DNA from: a virus | Length of the DNA: 20,003 nt | IMG/VR virus record: IMGVR_UViG_3300034418_002841 | Location: 1 to 20,003 of that record | Reading direction: 5' to 3' (one strand) | Shown here: in pieces, positions 5,609-13,377 of the stretch | How positions within the stretch are numbered: position 1 is the first letter of the stretch | Layout: each line of letters opens with the position of its first letter | Position numbers and translations under genes: made by a program | Notes under the pieces: model-generated | What the model was told of the DNA's origin: nothing | The model's input: only the letters and a program-made list of their open reading frames with translations | Database searches by the model: none

Positions 5609-7288
5609 ATGAATATTGATACACTAGTGGAGAGTTTCTACTCCAAAAAAGATGAGACCGAAAGCATCATCAATGAGGTTTTGAGTATCTTGGTGGGTAA
5701 AGTACAAGCTGAAGCCCTAATCAGAGAACAAAGAGAGCCAATCACTTTAAGCTTTGACGGTGTGCCTGATATTCCAATCTCGGAAATTCCCTGGTCTTCT
5801 GTTAAAACAGTTGAGGGCGGCGCAGAGATCCCAAGCCCGCAGAGAAAGCAACTTGAGCAGTTCTTGGATGACATCGCGGGAGATGATCTAAAAGATAAAG
5901 TTGAGGGTCTAGCAAAATTCTACGAGACAGATCCAGTACAACTTCTTGAGCAGGGCTTCTTTGGCGACTCTAATAAAGAGCGTATTTCAAAAGCTTTAGG
6001 TTATCTAACTTTTTATAAGACCCTAACAAAGATTATTGCTCACTTTAACGCTTCATCGGCTGGTTTCTCTTTTGAAGCTTTCTTGGGAGTCTTGCTCGGA
6101 GGCAAACAGGTTCCGACTGGTGAGGGAACGATTGCTGACTTGGTAACTGGAGATGGAACTCCGGTCAGTCTTAAACTTTATACCGAAGGATCTTTGAAGG
6201 TCGGAGGTAGTTTTACCGATTTGGTAAACGATCTTCGTAAGTTTGAGAAGATGCAGTATGTCGCTGTGACGAAGACTTTGAATGACGAGAATACAGCTGG
6301 ACGATTGGATTTTTATCGATTTGATTTTACTCTAGACAACGTTGCCAACATAATGCTTAATGGTGGACTAGAAAACCCGGAGCTTATGAAGCTGCCCACA
6401 GGGTTTGTAGAAAACCCGTCCGGATTTGAAGATATTGAAATTCCACCGCCTCCAAAGGTGGAAGAGTTGGTAAAAATCTACGAAGATAGAGTCGTAGAGA
6501 GAGGCCAGGGTAAATACCCAGAGGATATTCTAGAATCTGTGATCCAGCTTGTTAACCTTCCTGAAGGTACAGCGTACCTTACGGGCTCTCCCGCCAAGTT
6601 TGGACACCCCAAGAGTAGGCTAAAGAAGATGAGTCCTACTGGTAAAGTCGCCGCCCGATTTGCGGTTACACTAGGGTTATTGGAGGATGAGGTTCCGCCC
6701 AAGGTGCGTGCCGATGGAAGAGAGGCGGTTGAAAACTACAAGAAACAGCTGAATCTGGTTTCGGATATTTATAACGATGTTTTGGTCCCGGCTTATGCTG
6801 AGGTGGTTGCCGCAGCAGGTCGCTCTATCAAGGCTCGCCAAGAATTAATCGCGCGCGCCGGCGGTGATTATCTTGATTATGAACGCTCTGTCGAGGTCTA
6901 TAACCAGTTACCCTCACCCACCCTTAAGAAGAAGGCTTTGCTTCTTAGCCACGGCTATGTCAACACAGACCAGTTTGAATTAACACAGCCTCGCGTTCTA
7001 AACATCGATAGACTAGCGGATCCTTATGAGGTATTCCCACCGGGACAGGATGAAGTAAAACTAGGCTCTATTGAAGTAGGTCAAGAACAGGTTGTCAATC
7101 TTATGCAGAAGATCTCCGAAATTATCGACGCATCAGTCTTTGCAATTTTTGAGGATCTAAAGGTTCTAACTACAAACATTCAAAGCTACTTTGGTAATGG
7201 ACTGCAGAACGATAAAGAAGCTCAAACAGCAATTGAAGCATCCAAGTCTATTGGGGAACGCACCAAAGAACTACAAAGCGAAAAATAA
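5609..7288 (+). CDS. Large phage protein of unknown function, 559 aa, with a possible PD-(D/E)xK-like core
   Basis: The start ATG follows CGAGGATTTACA. No firm family is recognised. The segment at about 152-205 stands out. It reads SAGFSFEAFLGVLLGG, then GTIADLV, then GTPVSLKLY and GSLKVGGSFTDLVNDL. The Glu, the Asp and the S-L-K spaced after them resemble a PD-(D/E)xK nuclease core with Ser in place of the acidic residue before Lys. This is a weak reading. A proline-rich linker (IPPPPK) near 283 separates an N-terminal domain from a long, mostly helical C-terminal half with a likely coiled coil near the end. The N-terminus carries LVES and IINE, fitting (L/I)xE. It sits between clpP and groEL, so a virion or assembly role is plausible. 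Confidence 0.8.
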   Translation: MNIDTLVESFYSKKDETESIINEVLSILVGKVQAEALIREQREPITLSFDGVPDIPISEIPWSSVKTVEGGAEIPSPQRKQLEQFLDDIAGDDLKDKVEGLAKFYETDPVQLLEQGFFGDSNKERISKALGYLTFYKTLTKIIAHFNASSAGFSFEAFLGVLLGGKQVPTGEGTIADLVTGDGTPVSLKLYTEGSLKVGGSFTDLVNDLRKFEKMQYVAVTKTLNDENTAGRLDFYRFDFTLDNVANIMLNGGLENPELMKLPTGFVENPSGFEDIEIPPPPKVEELVKIYEDRVVERGQGKYPEDILESVIQLVNLPEGTAYLTGSPAKFGHPKSRLKKMSPTGKVAARFAVTLGLLEDEVPPKVRADGREAVENYKKQLNLVSDIYNDVLVPAYAEVVAAAGRSIKARQELIARAGGDYLDYERSVEVYNQLPSPTLKKKALLLSHGYVNTDQFELTQPRVLNIDRLADPYEVFPPGQDEVKLGSIEVGQEQVVNLMQKISEIIDASVFAIFEDLKVLTTNIQSYFGNGLQNDKEAQTAIEASKSIGERTKELQSEK

Positions 7289-7291
7289 TAC

Positions 7292-7319
7292 TTGACACAC
7301 ACAAATGGTATGCTATAAT
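7292..7319 (+). promoter_or_regulatory. Strong sigma70 promoter with extended -10, upstream of groEL
   Basis: Both hexamers are consensus: TTGACA (7292-7297) and TATAAT (7314-7319), separated by 16 nt, with TGC directly before the -10. The predicted start near 7326 gives a leader of about 20 nt that contains the SD GAGAGG before ATG 7346. It lies in the 57-nt gap between genes. Confidence 0.9.
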
Positions 7320-7345
7320 ACCAAGATAGAAAGAGAGGTTTCTCA

Positions 7346-8926
7346 ATGCCCAAGTGTGTATTTGAAGACCGACAGAGCCTCAACCAAAAGGTTCTGGACG
7401 GTGTTAATAAGCTTGCCGACAATGTTGCGGCAACTTTAGGACCGAAGGGTCGCAATGTTATCCTACATCAAAAAGGAAAAGATCCTATCATCACAAAGGA
7501 CGGCGTAACTGTTTCTGCGTTTGTTCATTTGGACGATGAGTTTGAAAACGCTGCCGCACAGATTTTAAAGCAGGCAACCTCCCAGACCAACACTATGGCT
7601 GGTGACGGAACCACAACGGCAACTGTGCTTTCTCGTGCTATTCTTAACAAGGCACAGCGATACATTACTGCCGGCGCTTCTCCTGTTGAATTGAAGCGAG
7701 GCATTGATTTGGCTGTGGATGCCCTAGTCCGAGAGTTACAAAAGAACGCACAACACATCGAAACTCTTGATGATGTAGAGAATATCGCAACCATTTCAGC
7801 TAACAACGATAGAACAATCGGCAAGTTGATTGCGACTGCTGTTGACAAGGCTGGCAAGGATGGCTCCATTACAATTGAGGATGCAAAGTCAGTTGAGACT
7901 TCCTTGGATGTTATTGAAGGTTTCCGAGTAGAAGCTGGATATGCTGCGTCTGCTTTTGTAACTGATGAGCGACGTGGTGCTGTCCATTATGATTCCCCGC
8001 TTCTTCTTGTTACAGACAATCGGATTGATTCAGTAGATCAAATCCTTCCAGCGTTGGAGATTATATCTCGCGATGGTCGTCCGCTTGTTATTGTTGCCGA
8101 AGAGATTGAAGGTCAGGCTCTTGCAGCTTTGATTATGAATACAGTTCGCGGTTCAATGAAGATTGCTGCTGTAAAGGCTCCCTTCTACGGCGAGAGGCGC
8201 CGGAACATTCTATCCGACCTAGCACTCTCAACAGGTGCTGAGTTCATCTCTACGGACGGCACAGTGCGTCTAAAGGATATCAAGCTACAACACTTTGGTC
8301 AGTGCCGATCAGTTGATATCACAAAGATCGGAACAACTGTTATTGGCGGCAAGGGAGACTTTGAGGAGATTGATCGTCGCATTGAACTTCTTAAGACTGA
8401 GCTTCTACAAACAGATGATATGCGCGAGTGCGATAAGATTCAAGAACGAATTACAAAGTTGGCTTCTGGAGTTGCGGTTATCAAGGTTGGTGCGGCAACA
8501 GAAGTAGAAATGATTGAGAAGAAGCATCGTATTGAGGATGCGCTAGAAGCAGTCAAGTCGGCACAGCAAGAAGGCATTGTTCCTGGCGGTGGAGTTGCCC
8601 TAGTTCGTGTATCAAACAATCTTCTGGATATAATGCTTGAAGCCGAGAACGAAGATCAAATGTTTGGTATTGAAATCGTCCGCGATGCTGTAAAGGCTCC
8701 GCTGCGTCAGATGGCTCAGAACTGTGGGTTGTCCCCTGACTTGGTGCTAGCGAAGGTAGAGGATGCCGAAGGCAATCTAGGTTACAACTTCCGAACAGAC
8801 GAAATGGTCGATATGTTAGAGGAAGGTGTTATTGATCCGGTCAAGGTTACGAGAACTGCCCTTCAAAATGCTGCTTCTGCTGCTGGAACATTAATCACAA
8901 CTTCTCATGCTATTGTGGAGGTATAA
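7346..8926 (+). CDS. groEL: GroEL-type (group I) chaperonin
   Basis: The protein has 526 residues and runs co-linear with E. coli GroEL through the ATP site: LGPKGRNV at 31-38, DGVTV at 52-56, GDGTTTAT at 86-93 with Asp87, and HRIEDAL with Asp398, then VPGGG at 412-416. ATPase residues are present, so it should be an active folding chaperone. In the apical domain the GYLSPYF segment of E. coli is GYAASAF here (199-204), so Tyr203 is replaced by Ala, while Leu234, Leu237, Leu259 and hydrophobic residues at 263/264 remain. The flexible GGM tail is missing; the protein ends right after the equatorial domain. No groES is visible nearby. It has its own near-consensus promoter. Phage chaperonins of this type presumably fold capsid or other phage proteins. 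Confidence 0.96.
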   Translation: MPKCVFEDRQSLNQKVLDGVNKLADNVAATLGPKGRNVILHQKGKDPIITKDGVTVSAFVHLDDEFENAAAQILKQATSQTNTMAGDGTTTATVLSRAILNKAQRYITAGASPVELKRGIDLAVDALVRELQKNAQHIETLDDVENIATISANNDRTIGKLIATAVDKAGKDGSITIEDAKSVETSLDVIEGFRVEAGYAASAFVTDERRGAVHYDSPLLLVTDNRIDSVDQILPALEIISRDGRPLVIVAEEIEGQALAALIMNTVRGSMKIAAVKAPFYGERRRNILSDLALSTGAEFISTDGTVRLKDIKLQHFGQCRSVDITKIGTTVIGGKGDFEEIDRRIELLKTELLQTDDMRECDKIQERITKLASGVAVIKVGAATEVEMIEKKHRIEDALEAVKSAQQEGIVPGGGVALVRVSNNLLDIMLEAENEDQMFGIEIVRDAVKAPLRQMAQNCGLSPDLVLAKVEDAEGNLGYNFRTDEMVDMLEEGVIDPVKVTRTALQNAASAAGTLITTSHAIVEV

Positions 8927-8928
8927 CT

Positions 8929-8935
8929 CTATTTA
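8929..8935 (+). promoter_or_regulatory. CTATTTA motif, copy 2
   Basis: An exact CTATTTA in the 29-nt gap after groEL, 20 nt before the ATG at 8956 and before its GGAGG site. The flank is TCTATTTAG, the only copy without A before the C. Confidence 0.4.
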
Positions 8936-8955
8936 GTGGAGACCGGAGGTGTGAG

Positions 8956-9243
8956 ATGATGACTGACGACGAACAGCAGAAACTAACTGTAATGTTAGTT
9001 GAACTTTCAGGCAAAATTCAAACTATGCTTGACAAGCAAGAAGAATTAGCGCAGAATGTAAGTAAGATCAAGGAGGCAGTCTACAATCCAGACTCTGGTT
9101 TATATGCGAGACTGAAGGAATTAGATATTCGCATTATTCAGCTAGAAGCTTGGAAGTCCACCAACACAAGAATTATGTGGCTTGTTGGTGGTTCAGTTGT
9201 CGGTTTATTGGTTAAGACAGCATGGTCGGTATTGTTCCCATAA
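8956..9243 (+). CDS. Small tail-anchored coiled-coil membrane protein, 95 aa
   Basis: GGAGG at 8945-8949 lies 6 nt before this ATG; a second ATG follows at once. The first ~70 residues are heptad-like (KLTVMLVELSGKIQTMLDKQ, then ELAQNVSKIKEAVY). A single membrane segment follows near the C-terminus (IMWLVGGSVVGLLVKTAWSVLF). The layout resembles XhlA/holin-associated or similar phage membrane proteins, but no sequence signature makes this firm. It is preceded by CTATTTA copy 2, suggesting expression with the virion-type genes. Confidence 0.75.
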   Translation: MMTDDEQQKLTVMLVELSGKIQTMLDKQEELAQNVSKIKEAVYNPDSGLYARLKELDIRIIQLEAWKSTNTRIMWLVGGSVVGLLVKTAWSVLFP

Positions 9244-9252
9244 GGATTATTG

Positions 9253-9486
9253 GTGTTTAAAGGAAAAGTAGGAGATTTAGTTCACATCCCGCAGGCTAGC
9301 CGCTTATTGTATTTTAGCCCTAATAGCAGGCAGGCACCTATACCTTGGGATACGATTCGCTTAGACGAGCCAAAGGTTGCTTTAGTTAGCGGAATAGGCT
9401 GGGCAGAAGGCTATGTCCAGATTATATGGAACGGCAAAGAATGGTCCGTTAGAGAAGAAGACGTTTTTACCTTAAAGGAGTTGTAG
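9253..9486 (+). CDS. Small SH3-like hypothetical protein, 77 aa (GTG start)
   Basis: GTG 9253 is chosen because AAGGA at 9242-9246 is 6 nt upstream; a TTG at 9250 is too close. The opening FKGKVGDLVHIPQ and later strand-like segments (KVALVSGIGWAEGYVQIIW, KEWSVREEDVFTL) suggest a small beta barrel related in style to the other 'VGDxV' proteins of the window. I checked it as a GroES candidate because it lies near groEL, but it lacks the GroES mobile loop and length. The function is unknown. Confidence 0.7.
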   Translation: MFKGKVGDLVHIPQASRLLYFSPNSRQAPIPWDTIRLDEPKVALVSGIGWAEGYVQIIWNGKEWSVREEDVFTLKEL

Positions 9487-9795
9487 ATGATACGTTTTGT
9501 AGAGGTCATAAATAAGACTGATAGAGACCCCCGTATGGAGAGAGTAGCGACACCACAGTTTGAGTTAGGCGAAATTTGGATTAACGAAAAGTATGTAGTT
9601 AATGTTCGTCCGCATCAAGGTTATGATACACTATTGAGAGAAGGAAAGATTGGTCTTGGTTTAGACCAAGCACATAGATTTACTACGGTTGTAGTCAATG
9701 AGGGCGGTCGCTCAACAACACATATTGTTCTTGGAGATCCAAGTGAAGTCGCTACTCGTCTAACAAACAACAGATCACAGTTACTGAAAGGCTAA
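9487..9795 (+). CDS. Hypothetical protein, 102 aa
   Basis: The ATG comes directly after the previous stop, with AAAGGAG at good spacing. The protein is mixed alpha/beta: MIRFVEVINK, then INEKYVVNVRP, a variable loop, RFTTVVVNEGG and THIVLGDPSEVATRL. The pattern 'I.N...V..V ... ttVvv..G...hiVl.....V' faintly recalls FlbD-like small proteins, but not enough to name it. No catalytic or metal motif is visible. It is translated in a compact row with the flanking genes. Confidence 0.7.
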   Translation: MIRFVEVINKTDRDPRMERVATPQFELGEIWINEKYVVNVRPHQGYDTLLREGKIGLGLDQAHRFTTVVVNEGGRSTTHIVLGDPSEVATRLTNNRSQLLKG

Positions 9796-9798
9796 GAA

Positions 9799-10197
9799 AT
9801 GCGAAGAAAAGCAGATATTATTGATAAGCCCTGGGGTCACGAAGAGATCTGGGCACAGTCTTCTCGTTATGCGGGAAAGATTTTGGTGATCAACAAAGGA
9901 CATAGATTGTCCCGACAGTATCACAGAGTAAAAGAAGAAACGATTATGGTCCTTGAAGGAACCTTGGTCTGCGAGGAAGGACCTACAGAAGTAGGTGGCG
10001 AGATCAAGCGACACATTATGGGTCCAGGCGAAATCTTTCACGTTCGCCCGGGAACCATCCACCGTTTCTGTGCGGAAGAAACAGACGTTCGCTTGGTTGA
10101 GGTGAGCACATCAGAGACCTCTGACGTAGTAAGGTTGGAAGATGATTACCGTCGTATTACGGATGTTCCAAGAACTCCGAGAACAAGCGGAAAGTAA
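9799..10197 (+). CDS. Cupin of the type II mannose-6-phosphate isomerase kind
   Basis: This is a single-domain cupin of 132 residues resembling the C-terminal isomerase domain of bifunctional ManC/AlgA proteins. It opens with the typical KPWGHEEIW at 10-18. Cupin motif 1 is GHRLSRQYHRVKEETIMVLEG (from residue 34) with His42 and Glu46/47 as likely metal ligands. Motif 2 is GEIFHVRPGTIHRF with His88. The end LVEVSTSETSDVVRLEDDYRR also matches the family. Stand-alone versions may act as sugar-phosphate isomerases. A phosphomannomutase-like gene lies 3 kb downstream, so a mannose or nucleotide-sugar role is plausible. The substrate is inferred. Confidence 0.87.
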   Translation: MRRKADIIDKPWGHEEIWAQSSRYAGKILVINKGHRLSRQYHRVKEETIMVLEGTLVCEEGPTEVGGEIKRHIMGPGEIFHVRPGTIHRFCAEETDVRLVEVSTSETSDVVRLEDDYRRITDVPRTPRTSGK

Positions 10198-10206
10198 CAT
10201 TTAAGA

Positions 10207-10213
10207 CTATTTA
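10207..10213 (+). promoter_or_regulatory. CTATTTA motif, copy 3
   Basis: GACTATTTATAG lies only 6 nt before ATG 10220, in a 22-nt gap without a clear SD. If it works as a -10-like late box, the transcript would begin at or next to the start codon. Confidence 0.5.
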
Positions 10214-10219
10214 TAGTTG

Positions 10220-12034
10220 ATGTATTTACGTCAAACTAATAATTGGAAAGAGTTTCTGCTTCAAGAGGCAATCGAACAAACCGGTTTGCCTCTTGAAGTA
10301 GTTGCTATGATCCGAGATCTCAGCAACGAGTTAGGTTCGGTTCCAGAAAAGGTTTTAACTTCACTTGGAACTATGGCTCGTAGTTACTCGTATGCTACGC
10401 CTCTTATCATTGATTGGATGAACCCGTCAGATGATGACAATAAATTTAGAAGTAACCCCGCAATATCAGATTTACAAGCTATTCTTTATGATCGCAGGAA
10501 GCCTCGTTCTGAAAGGACCGCCGAGGATGAAGCTCTTCGTAAGGAAATGGATAGAGACTTTATTCATCCTTTGGTAGCAGGAACCACAGGAGACAACCCG
10601 GATAATCCCCGGCTTGTAAACATTTTAGATACAAATCGTTATAGAAAGAGATACGTCAAGAAACTTAAAAAAGCGGGACTAACAGAAAAAGCAGAAGCAT
10701 CAGATAAGGTTTTTGTTGATGCTATGGTTAAGTGGGCAGAAAAATTTGTAATGCCTTATATGGAGCCCATTATAAAGGCTGTTGTAGAGGATCCGGATGA
10801 TTATCAATCAATATTAAAGTTTGTGAGTCGCATTTCCGATAAAAGGAAGCTGATCGCCGCAGCTGCAAAGGCTAAAAGACTATTAGAAAGAGAACCAGAA
10901 GATCCGCAGAACGTAGTTCATAAGTTTAATAATGGTTATTACTGGTATGATATCAAGTCTGATGCTTGTACTCTTGAAGGACAAAAGATGGGTCACTGTG
11001 GTAAAGGAATAGCTGGCGGCAACCTTTACTCTTTGCGTTCTCCATCGGGAACTAAAAAAGATCCCGATCCTCACGTTACAATAGAAATGACTGCGCCCGG
11101 TGTCATCTATCAAATCAAAGGCAAAGAAAACGACGCGCCTGTAAAGAAATACTGGCCTTATATTTCTTGGTTCATAAAGAATATTAAATCAACAGAGGGT
11201 AAGCCAGTTACAGGTTATATGGAAGAGAAAACCGGTCCCGGCTTTAGTGAGATGTATGATTACTTACAAGAACAAAATCCGGATGTGCTTAAGGAGGATT
11301 TTGCTGAGTTCGCAGATAGATACAAGGAAGGCCTCGCAGATTATGCGGAAGCCTTATTCGCCAACTTTGATATACTTGCAGGCTCACCGTCGCCCTACGA
11401 TACAATAAGGTCTCAAAATATAACCTTTAAGCATACCCCACGCGCAGTTGACTCCGACACCCCCAGTCTAACATTTTTTATCAGTTACAAACTCAAATAC
11501 AAAGCGAAGTTGCCGGATTACTTTAATTTACGCAACATCTCTTCTCGCGCTCGCGCAAAAAGGGGTGAGGAGTTAGACAAAATTCAAGATCATATTAAAA
11601 ATGAAATATTCCCAAAGTATTTTTCTAGCGGAACATCCGACACACTTCCAGAGCCCAGTCGTCCCAAGGCTGAACAAGGCGAAGGCTCTCTAAGTAATAT
11701 TTACGATTTACGTTATGATTTGAAATGGAAATGGGACGTGCGCGCACCAGACAAAAAGAAACTTAGAGAAGCCGTAAAAGAAGTAAAGAATGTTCTTAAA
11801 TATTTGGTTGGTGTTGACGCTGATGTGATGACTGTCGGTGGACTTGACCCCGAACAACTGCGAACCCTTCAGAAAGCATTTGATAAAGAAGGCGGCCAAG
11901 GTAAGATGGATATTACGGGCTTTGAAATGGAAGTAGAGAAGTATTTCGATAGTCTAGGGTTTCAGCCTTCTGATGACGAAGAGATGCTACAAGAAAGTAT
12001 CACATTTGATCGTTGGGCAAAAATAATAAAATAA
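10220..12034 (+). CDS. PcfJ-like domain protein, 604 aa, with prohead-type terminal tags
   Basis: ATG 10220 is preferred to TTG 10217. The N-terminus is a short helix, LRQTNNWKEFLLQEAIEQTG, with LQE followed by Ala as a possible prohead-protease site. The C-terminus carries MLQESITFDRWAKIIK. Residues ~240-320 match the PcfJ-like core: YYWYDIKSDACTLEG, MGHCGKG with Cys260, LYSLRSP at 269-275, HVTIEM at 285-290 and QIKGKENDAP at 298-307. PcfJ is named from an enterococcal conjugative plasmid; its biochemical role is unknown, and related domains occur in phages. The C-terminal half is charged and unrecognised. There is no clear SD, and CTATTTA lies 6 nt upstream. It is probably a virion-associated or internal protein. 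Confidence 0.82.
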   Translation: MYLRQTNNWKEFLLQEAIEQTGLPLEVVAMIRDLSNELGSVPEKVLTSLGTMARSYSYATPLIIDWMNPSDDDNKFRSNPAISDLQAILYDRRKPRSERTAEDEALRKEMDRDFIHPLVAGTTGDNPDNPRLVNILDTNRYRKRYVKKLKKAGLTEKAEASDKVFVDAMVKWAEKFVMPYMEPIIKAVVEDPDDYQSILKFVSRISDKRKLIAAAAKAKRLLEREPEDPQNVVHKFNNGYYWYDIKSDACTLEGQKMGHCGKGIAGGNLYSLRSPSGTKKDPDPHVTIEMTAPGVIYQIKGKENDAPVKKYWPYISWFIKNIKSTEGKPVTGYMEEKTGPGFSEMYDYLQEQNPDVLKEDFAEFADRYKEGLADYAEALFANFDILAGSPSPYDTIRSQNITFKHTPRAVDSDTPSLTFFISYKLKYKAKLPDYFNLRNISSRARAKRGEELDKIQDHIKNEIFPKYFSSGTSDTLPEPSRPKAEQGEGSLSNIYDLRYDLKWKWDVRAPDKKKLREAVKEVKNVLKYLVGVDADVMTVGGLDPEQLRTLQKAFDKEGGQGKMDITGFEMEVEKYFDSLGFQPSDDEEMLQESITFDRWAKIIK

Positions 12035-12194
12035 TTTTTCTCTAATGGTAACAAGCCTCATAGTTACTAATGGACATGAACGGGTTAGAAAGGGCTCAGG
12101 TTGTATGCAAAATTTAGCATCCCGTAAGGAGTTTGCAGGTAAATATACGGTGAGGTGATAGTGATAAAGTAACCTATTGCACGGAGGGTTTTTC
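12035..12194 (+). other. 160-bp intergenic region before the lipoprotein gene
   Basis: This is the longest gap in the window. It contains a direct repeat CTAATGG (12042-12048 and 12067-12073), a short inverted repeat GTAAC/GTTAC (12048-12052 with 12063-12067) and a possible weak hairpin CCGTA/TACGG (12122-12126 with 12146-12150). Two tiny frames of 15 and 17 codons are not convincing. I see no clear promoter or terminator. It may be a structured leader for the next gene. Confidence 0.35.
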
Positions 12195-13031
12195 GTGTCT
12201 GGGTGGATTAAAAACTTTATAATAGTAGCTTCTTTACTTTTGGTAAGTTGTACCGGACCGGTCTTACCAGAATCTAACTCTAATCTAAGTCCGGATTTCA
12301 TTCAAACACAACGCACAGTTGAAGTTCGAGACTCTCTCGGAGCAGTCTTGGAAGTCATTGATGCGATTAATTTTACATTAACAGAGAAAAGAACCAGACA
12401 GGCTGCTGTCAAGGTGCGTTCACTTTTATATGGCGGTCACGGCTCTGGCACTTACATGGTGGCCTATGGCCGTCGAGTTGTCGCAACGGCTGCTCACGTC
12501 GTCCGGAACGAGAGCACTATGCTTATAGAAGGTCGCGACGGTGAGGTGGTCATAGGCAAGGTTGTTTTTGTGGATCACAAAGTTGATCTTGCTTTTTTGG
12601 TTGTCCCTGAGATTGAAACCAGAACAGCCATCCGTTACAGACCAGAATCAAAGTATGACGAGAGACTAGTTGGCAAAAGTCTAACTTATACTGGCTTTCC
12701 TTCACACCACGATCTTCTTACAATTCATGGTTACATCGCGGCCTTAGAAAGAAATATGATTGTTTCCAATATGTTCGGGTGGTTCGGGTCGTCTGGTTCC
12801 GGCGTCTTTGACGATCAAGGAAGATATGTTGGCTGTGTATCTGGACTAGATGTTGGCCGATTTGGTCAGGGAGTTAGAATTCCGCTAGAGGACATTGTTT
12901 GGGTCGCGCCAATCAGCCAAATTGATCAGGAGCTTTTAAAAGCAAGAATCACAACATCTGATGTGCCAGAGAAGGAAATGAAGTCTATTCCTGGCGCAGC
13001 TGCTCCGAGAAGAGGCGGGTTGAGGGACTAA
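12195..13031 (+). CDS. Secreted lipoprotein with trypsin-like serine protease domain (GTG start)
   Basis: GTG 12195 has GGAGG at 12183-12187, spacing 7. The N-terminus is a lipoprotein signal: a Lys at 6, a hydrophobic core (FIIVASLLLVSC) and lipobox L-V-S-Cys19. The mature part contains a chymotrypsin/HtrA-type fold: GSGTYMV at 83-89, His101 in ATAAHVV, Asp131 in KVDLAFL and Ser202 in GSSGSGVF, then YVGCVSGLD. The nucleophile loop is GSSGSG rather than GDSGGP, as in some HtrA-like enzymes. All three catalytic residues are present. The product should be lipidated and face the periplasm or cell surface. Its target is unknown; superinfection exclusion, lysis or envelope remodelling are guesses. 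It sits among virion-type genes. Confidence 0.88.
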   Translation: MSGWIKNFIIVASLLLVSCTGPVLPESNSNLSPDFIQTQRTVEVRDSLGAVLEVIDAINFTLTEKRTRQAAVKVRSLLYGGHGSGTYMVAYGRRVVATAAHVVRNESTMLIEGRDGEVVIGKVVFVDHKVDLAFLVVPEIETRTAIRYRPESKYDERLVGKSLTYTGFPSHHDLLTIHGYIAALERNMIVSNMFGWFGSSGSGVFDDQGRYVGCVSGLDVGRFGQGVRIPLEDIVWVAPISQIDQELLKARITTSDVPEKEMKSIPGAAAPRRGGLRD

Positions 13032-13061
13032 GAAAATGCGTAATCTCCTTCTCTTGCAGAG

Positions 13062-13090
13062 TTGATTTATAATCGCAAGTCTGGCATAAT
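13062..13090 (+). promoter_or_regulatory. Candidate sigma70 promoter with extended -10
   Basis: TTGATT (13062-13067), a 17-nt spacer and CATAAT (13085-13090), with TGG directly before the -10. It lies in the 79-nt gap after the lipoprotein gene. The predicted start near 13097 leaves CAGGAG as SD before ATG 13111. Confidence 0.5.
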
Positions 13091-13110
13091 TACTAGACAG
13101 GAGTTAATCA

Positions 13111-13377
13111 ATGTTATCTTTAATACAGAGAATACTCCGAGCGGCAACATCATTCGATACCGTGCTTAGTCGCTTGGATAGAATTGAAAGCGCGATAAAT
13201 AAAATCGAGACAAAGATCAAAAAGTTTGATAAGATTGCTGATGAGAACGATGCTCTTTGGCAAATGCTCGATGAGCAAAGAGAAATGGAACAGATCTTTG
13301 TGAAGAATACAGAAGATTACAATAAAGAGATCGCAGAGATTCTTTTGAGGAACGCGAAAGTCCAGGGCGATGCCTGA
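13111..13377 (+). CDS. Small coiled-coil protein, 88 aa
   Basis: CAGGAG precedes the ATG at good spacing. Nearly the whole protein looks like one long helix with heptad spacing (LSRLDRIESAINKIETKIKK, then DENDALWQMLDEQREMEQ), without a membrane segment. Such proteins often oligomerise as structural or adaptor pieces, but no family is recognised. Its last 8 nt overlap the phosphomannomutase-like gene, suggesting coupled translation from the promoter at 13062. Confidence 0.75.
   Translation: MLSLIQRILRAATSFDTVLSRLDRIESAINKIETKIKKFDKIADENDALWQMLDEQREMEQIFVKNTEDYNKEIAEILLRNAKVQGDA

Noticed and set aside
9253-9486. Possible GroES partner close to groEL
   Set aside because: It is too short, lacks a mobile-loop-like segment, and looks like the other small VGDxV proteins of the window.
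10207-10216. T4-type late promoter TATAAATA
   Set aside because: CTATTTATAG reads TATAAATAG only on the minus strand, where no genes lie. On the + strand the T4 octamer was not found, so I treat CTATTTA as a separate motif.
12070-12158. Two tiny frames (15 and 17 codons) in the 160-bp gap
   Set aside because: Neither has a convincing SD, cysteine or hydrophobic pattern, or coupling to a neighbour, unlike the peptide at 1196.
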